DNA of 64,000 nucleotides. Origin: Hydrogenophaga sp. (GTDB lineage Bacteria > Pseudomonadota > Gammaproteobacteria > Burkholderiales > Burkholderiaceae_C). Shown piece by piece: positions 63,692-64,000 of the stretch; positions within the stretch are counted from its first letter, which is position 1; each line of letters opens with the position of its first letter. Location of the stretch: contig JAJNQE010000128.1 in the NCBI GenBank assembly GCA_021154985.1, forward strand, positions 1-64,000. Direction: 5' to 3'. Both the position numbers and the translations under genes were made by a program. A model generated the notes under the pieces. The model saw nothing but the letters and a program-made list of their open reading frames with translations. It ran no database searches and had not been told where the DNA came from.

Positions 63692-64000
63692 GGCTTGACG
63701 CGCAGGCGCTTGAGCGTTCCTTGCAGCGTCTCGTTGTCCGCCGACAACATCAGCCCCTCGCGCCAAATTTTGAGTGCTTCTTCGCGCTGACCTTTGACCC
63801 ACAGCACCTCACCCAGGTGGGCGGCGATTTCCGGATCGGGTCGCTTGCCGTACGCGGCCTGGAGGATGTCCAGGGCGCGGGCCGTGTTGCCCAGGCGAAA
63901 TTCGACCCAGCCCAGGCTGTCTTGAATGTAGGCGTCGCCCGGCGCCAACTCCACCGCCTTCTCGATCAGCTTTTTGGCTTCGGGCAGGCGTTCGTTGCGA
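63688..64000 (-). CDS. Tetratricopeptide repeat protein, C-terminal part (cut by window edge)
   Basis: The frame is open to the end of the window; about 103 C-terminal residues are seen. Repeats read LIEKAVELAPGDAYIQDSLGW, ARALDILQAAYGKRPDPEIAAHLGEVLW and EEALKIWREGL, standard TPRs. In Betaproteobacteria a TPR protein usually precedes lolB-ispE. The 5' end lies outside. Confidence 0.9.
   Translation of the reverse strand, partial: RNERLPEAKKLIEKAVELAPGDAYIQDSLGWVEFRLGNTARALDILQAAYGKRPDPEIAAHLGEVLWVKGQREEALKIWREGLMLSADNETLQGTLKRLRVKP

Overview
The window is one contiguous piece of a high-GC betaproteobacterial chromosome. Gene orders (rplU-rpmA-obgE-proB-rppH-proS at the left; ftsY, M16 peptidases, rsmD, coaD, ferredoxin, pth, rplY, prs, tRNA-Gln, ispE, lolB at the right), Bug-type binding proteins and two kinds of dispersed repeat suggest Burkholderiales, probably Comamonadaceae (Hydrogenophaga/Variovorax-like). 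The family-level placement is inference. No transposase, integrase, CRISPR array or rRNA was seen.

Layout. 1-9.4 kb: housekeeping block ending in rpoH, which has a perfect CIRCE operator upstream. 9.5-15.5 kb: chemoreceptor, a cysteine-less glutaredoxin-like protein, a possible small RNA, a YegD-like Hsp70 and envelope proteins. 15.5-23.3 kb: an apparent D-uronate utilisation operon (uronate dehydrogenase, lactonase, TRAP transporter, Bug protein, mutarotase) divergent from a FadR-type regulator with an operator-like palindrome between them.

25.2-39.4 kb is the most striking part. It holds egtB and egtD (ergothioneine/hercynine synthesis), an ABC importer of the PhnCDE superfamily whose neighbours point to a selenium oxyanion as substrate, the selenoneine genes senA (EgtB-like), senB (selenosugar synthase) and selD/senC (selenophosphate synthetase), a RidA/HAD pair, and a stand-alone flavoprotein of the type often fused to SelD. 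Together they suggest a route from selenium uptake through selenophosphate and selenosugar to selenoneine, with EgtD supplying hercynine.

39.4-50.2 kb: a DedA-like/flavin disulfide reductase fusion carrying an in-frame palindromic repeat, a fused glycosyltransferase, an AAA/DUF4143 ATPase behind tandem palindromes, and a ynjBCD-ynjF-like cluster. 50.3-54.3 kb: a bufferin-type copper-peptide operon (BufA1, MNIO enzyme, partner, DoxX) beside a TlpA-like protein, an ECF sigma factor and a zinc-finger anti-sigma candidate. 54.3-64 kb: housekeeping again, in which ftsY carries an in-frame amber codon.
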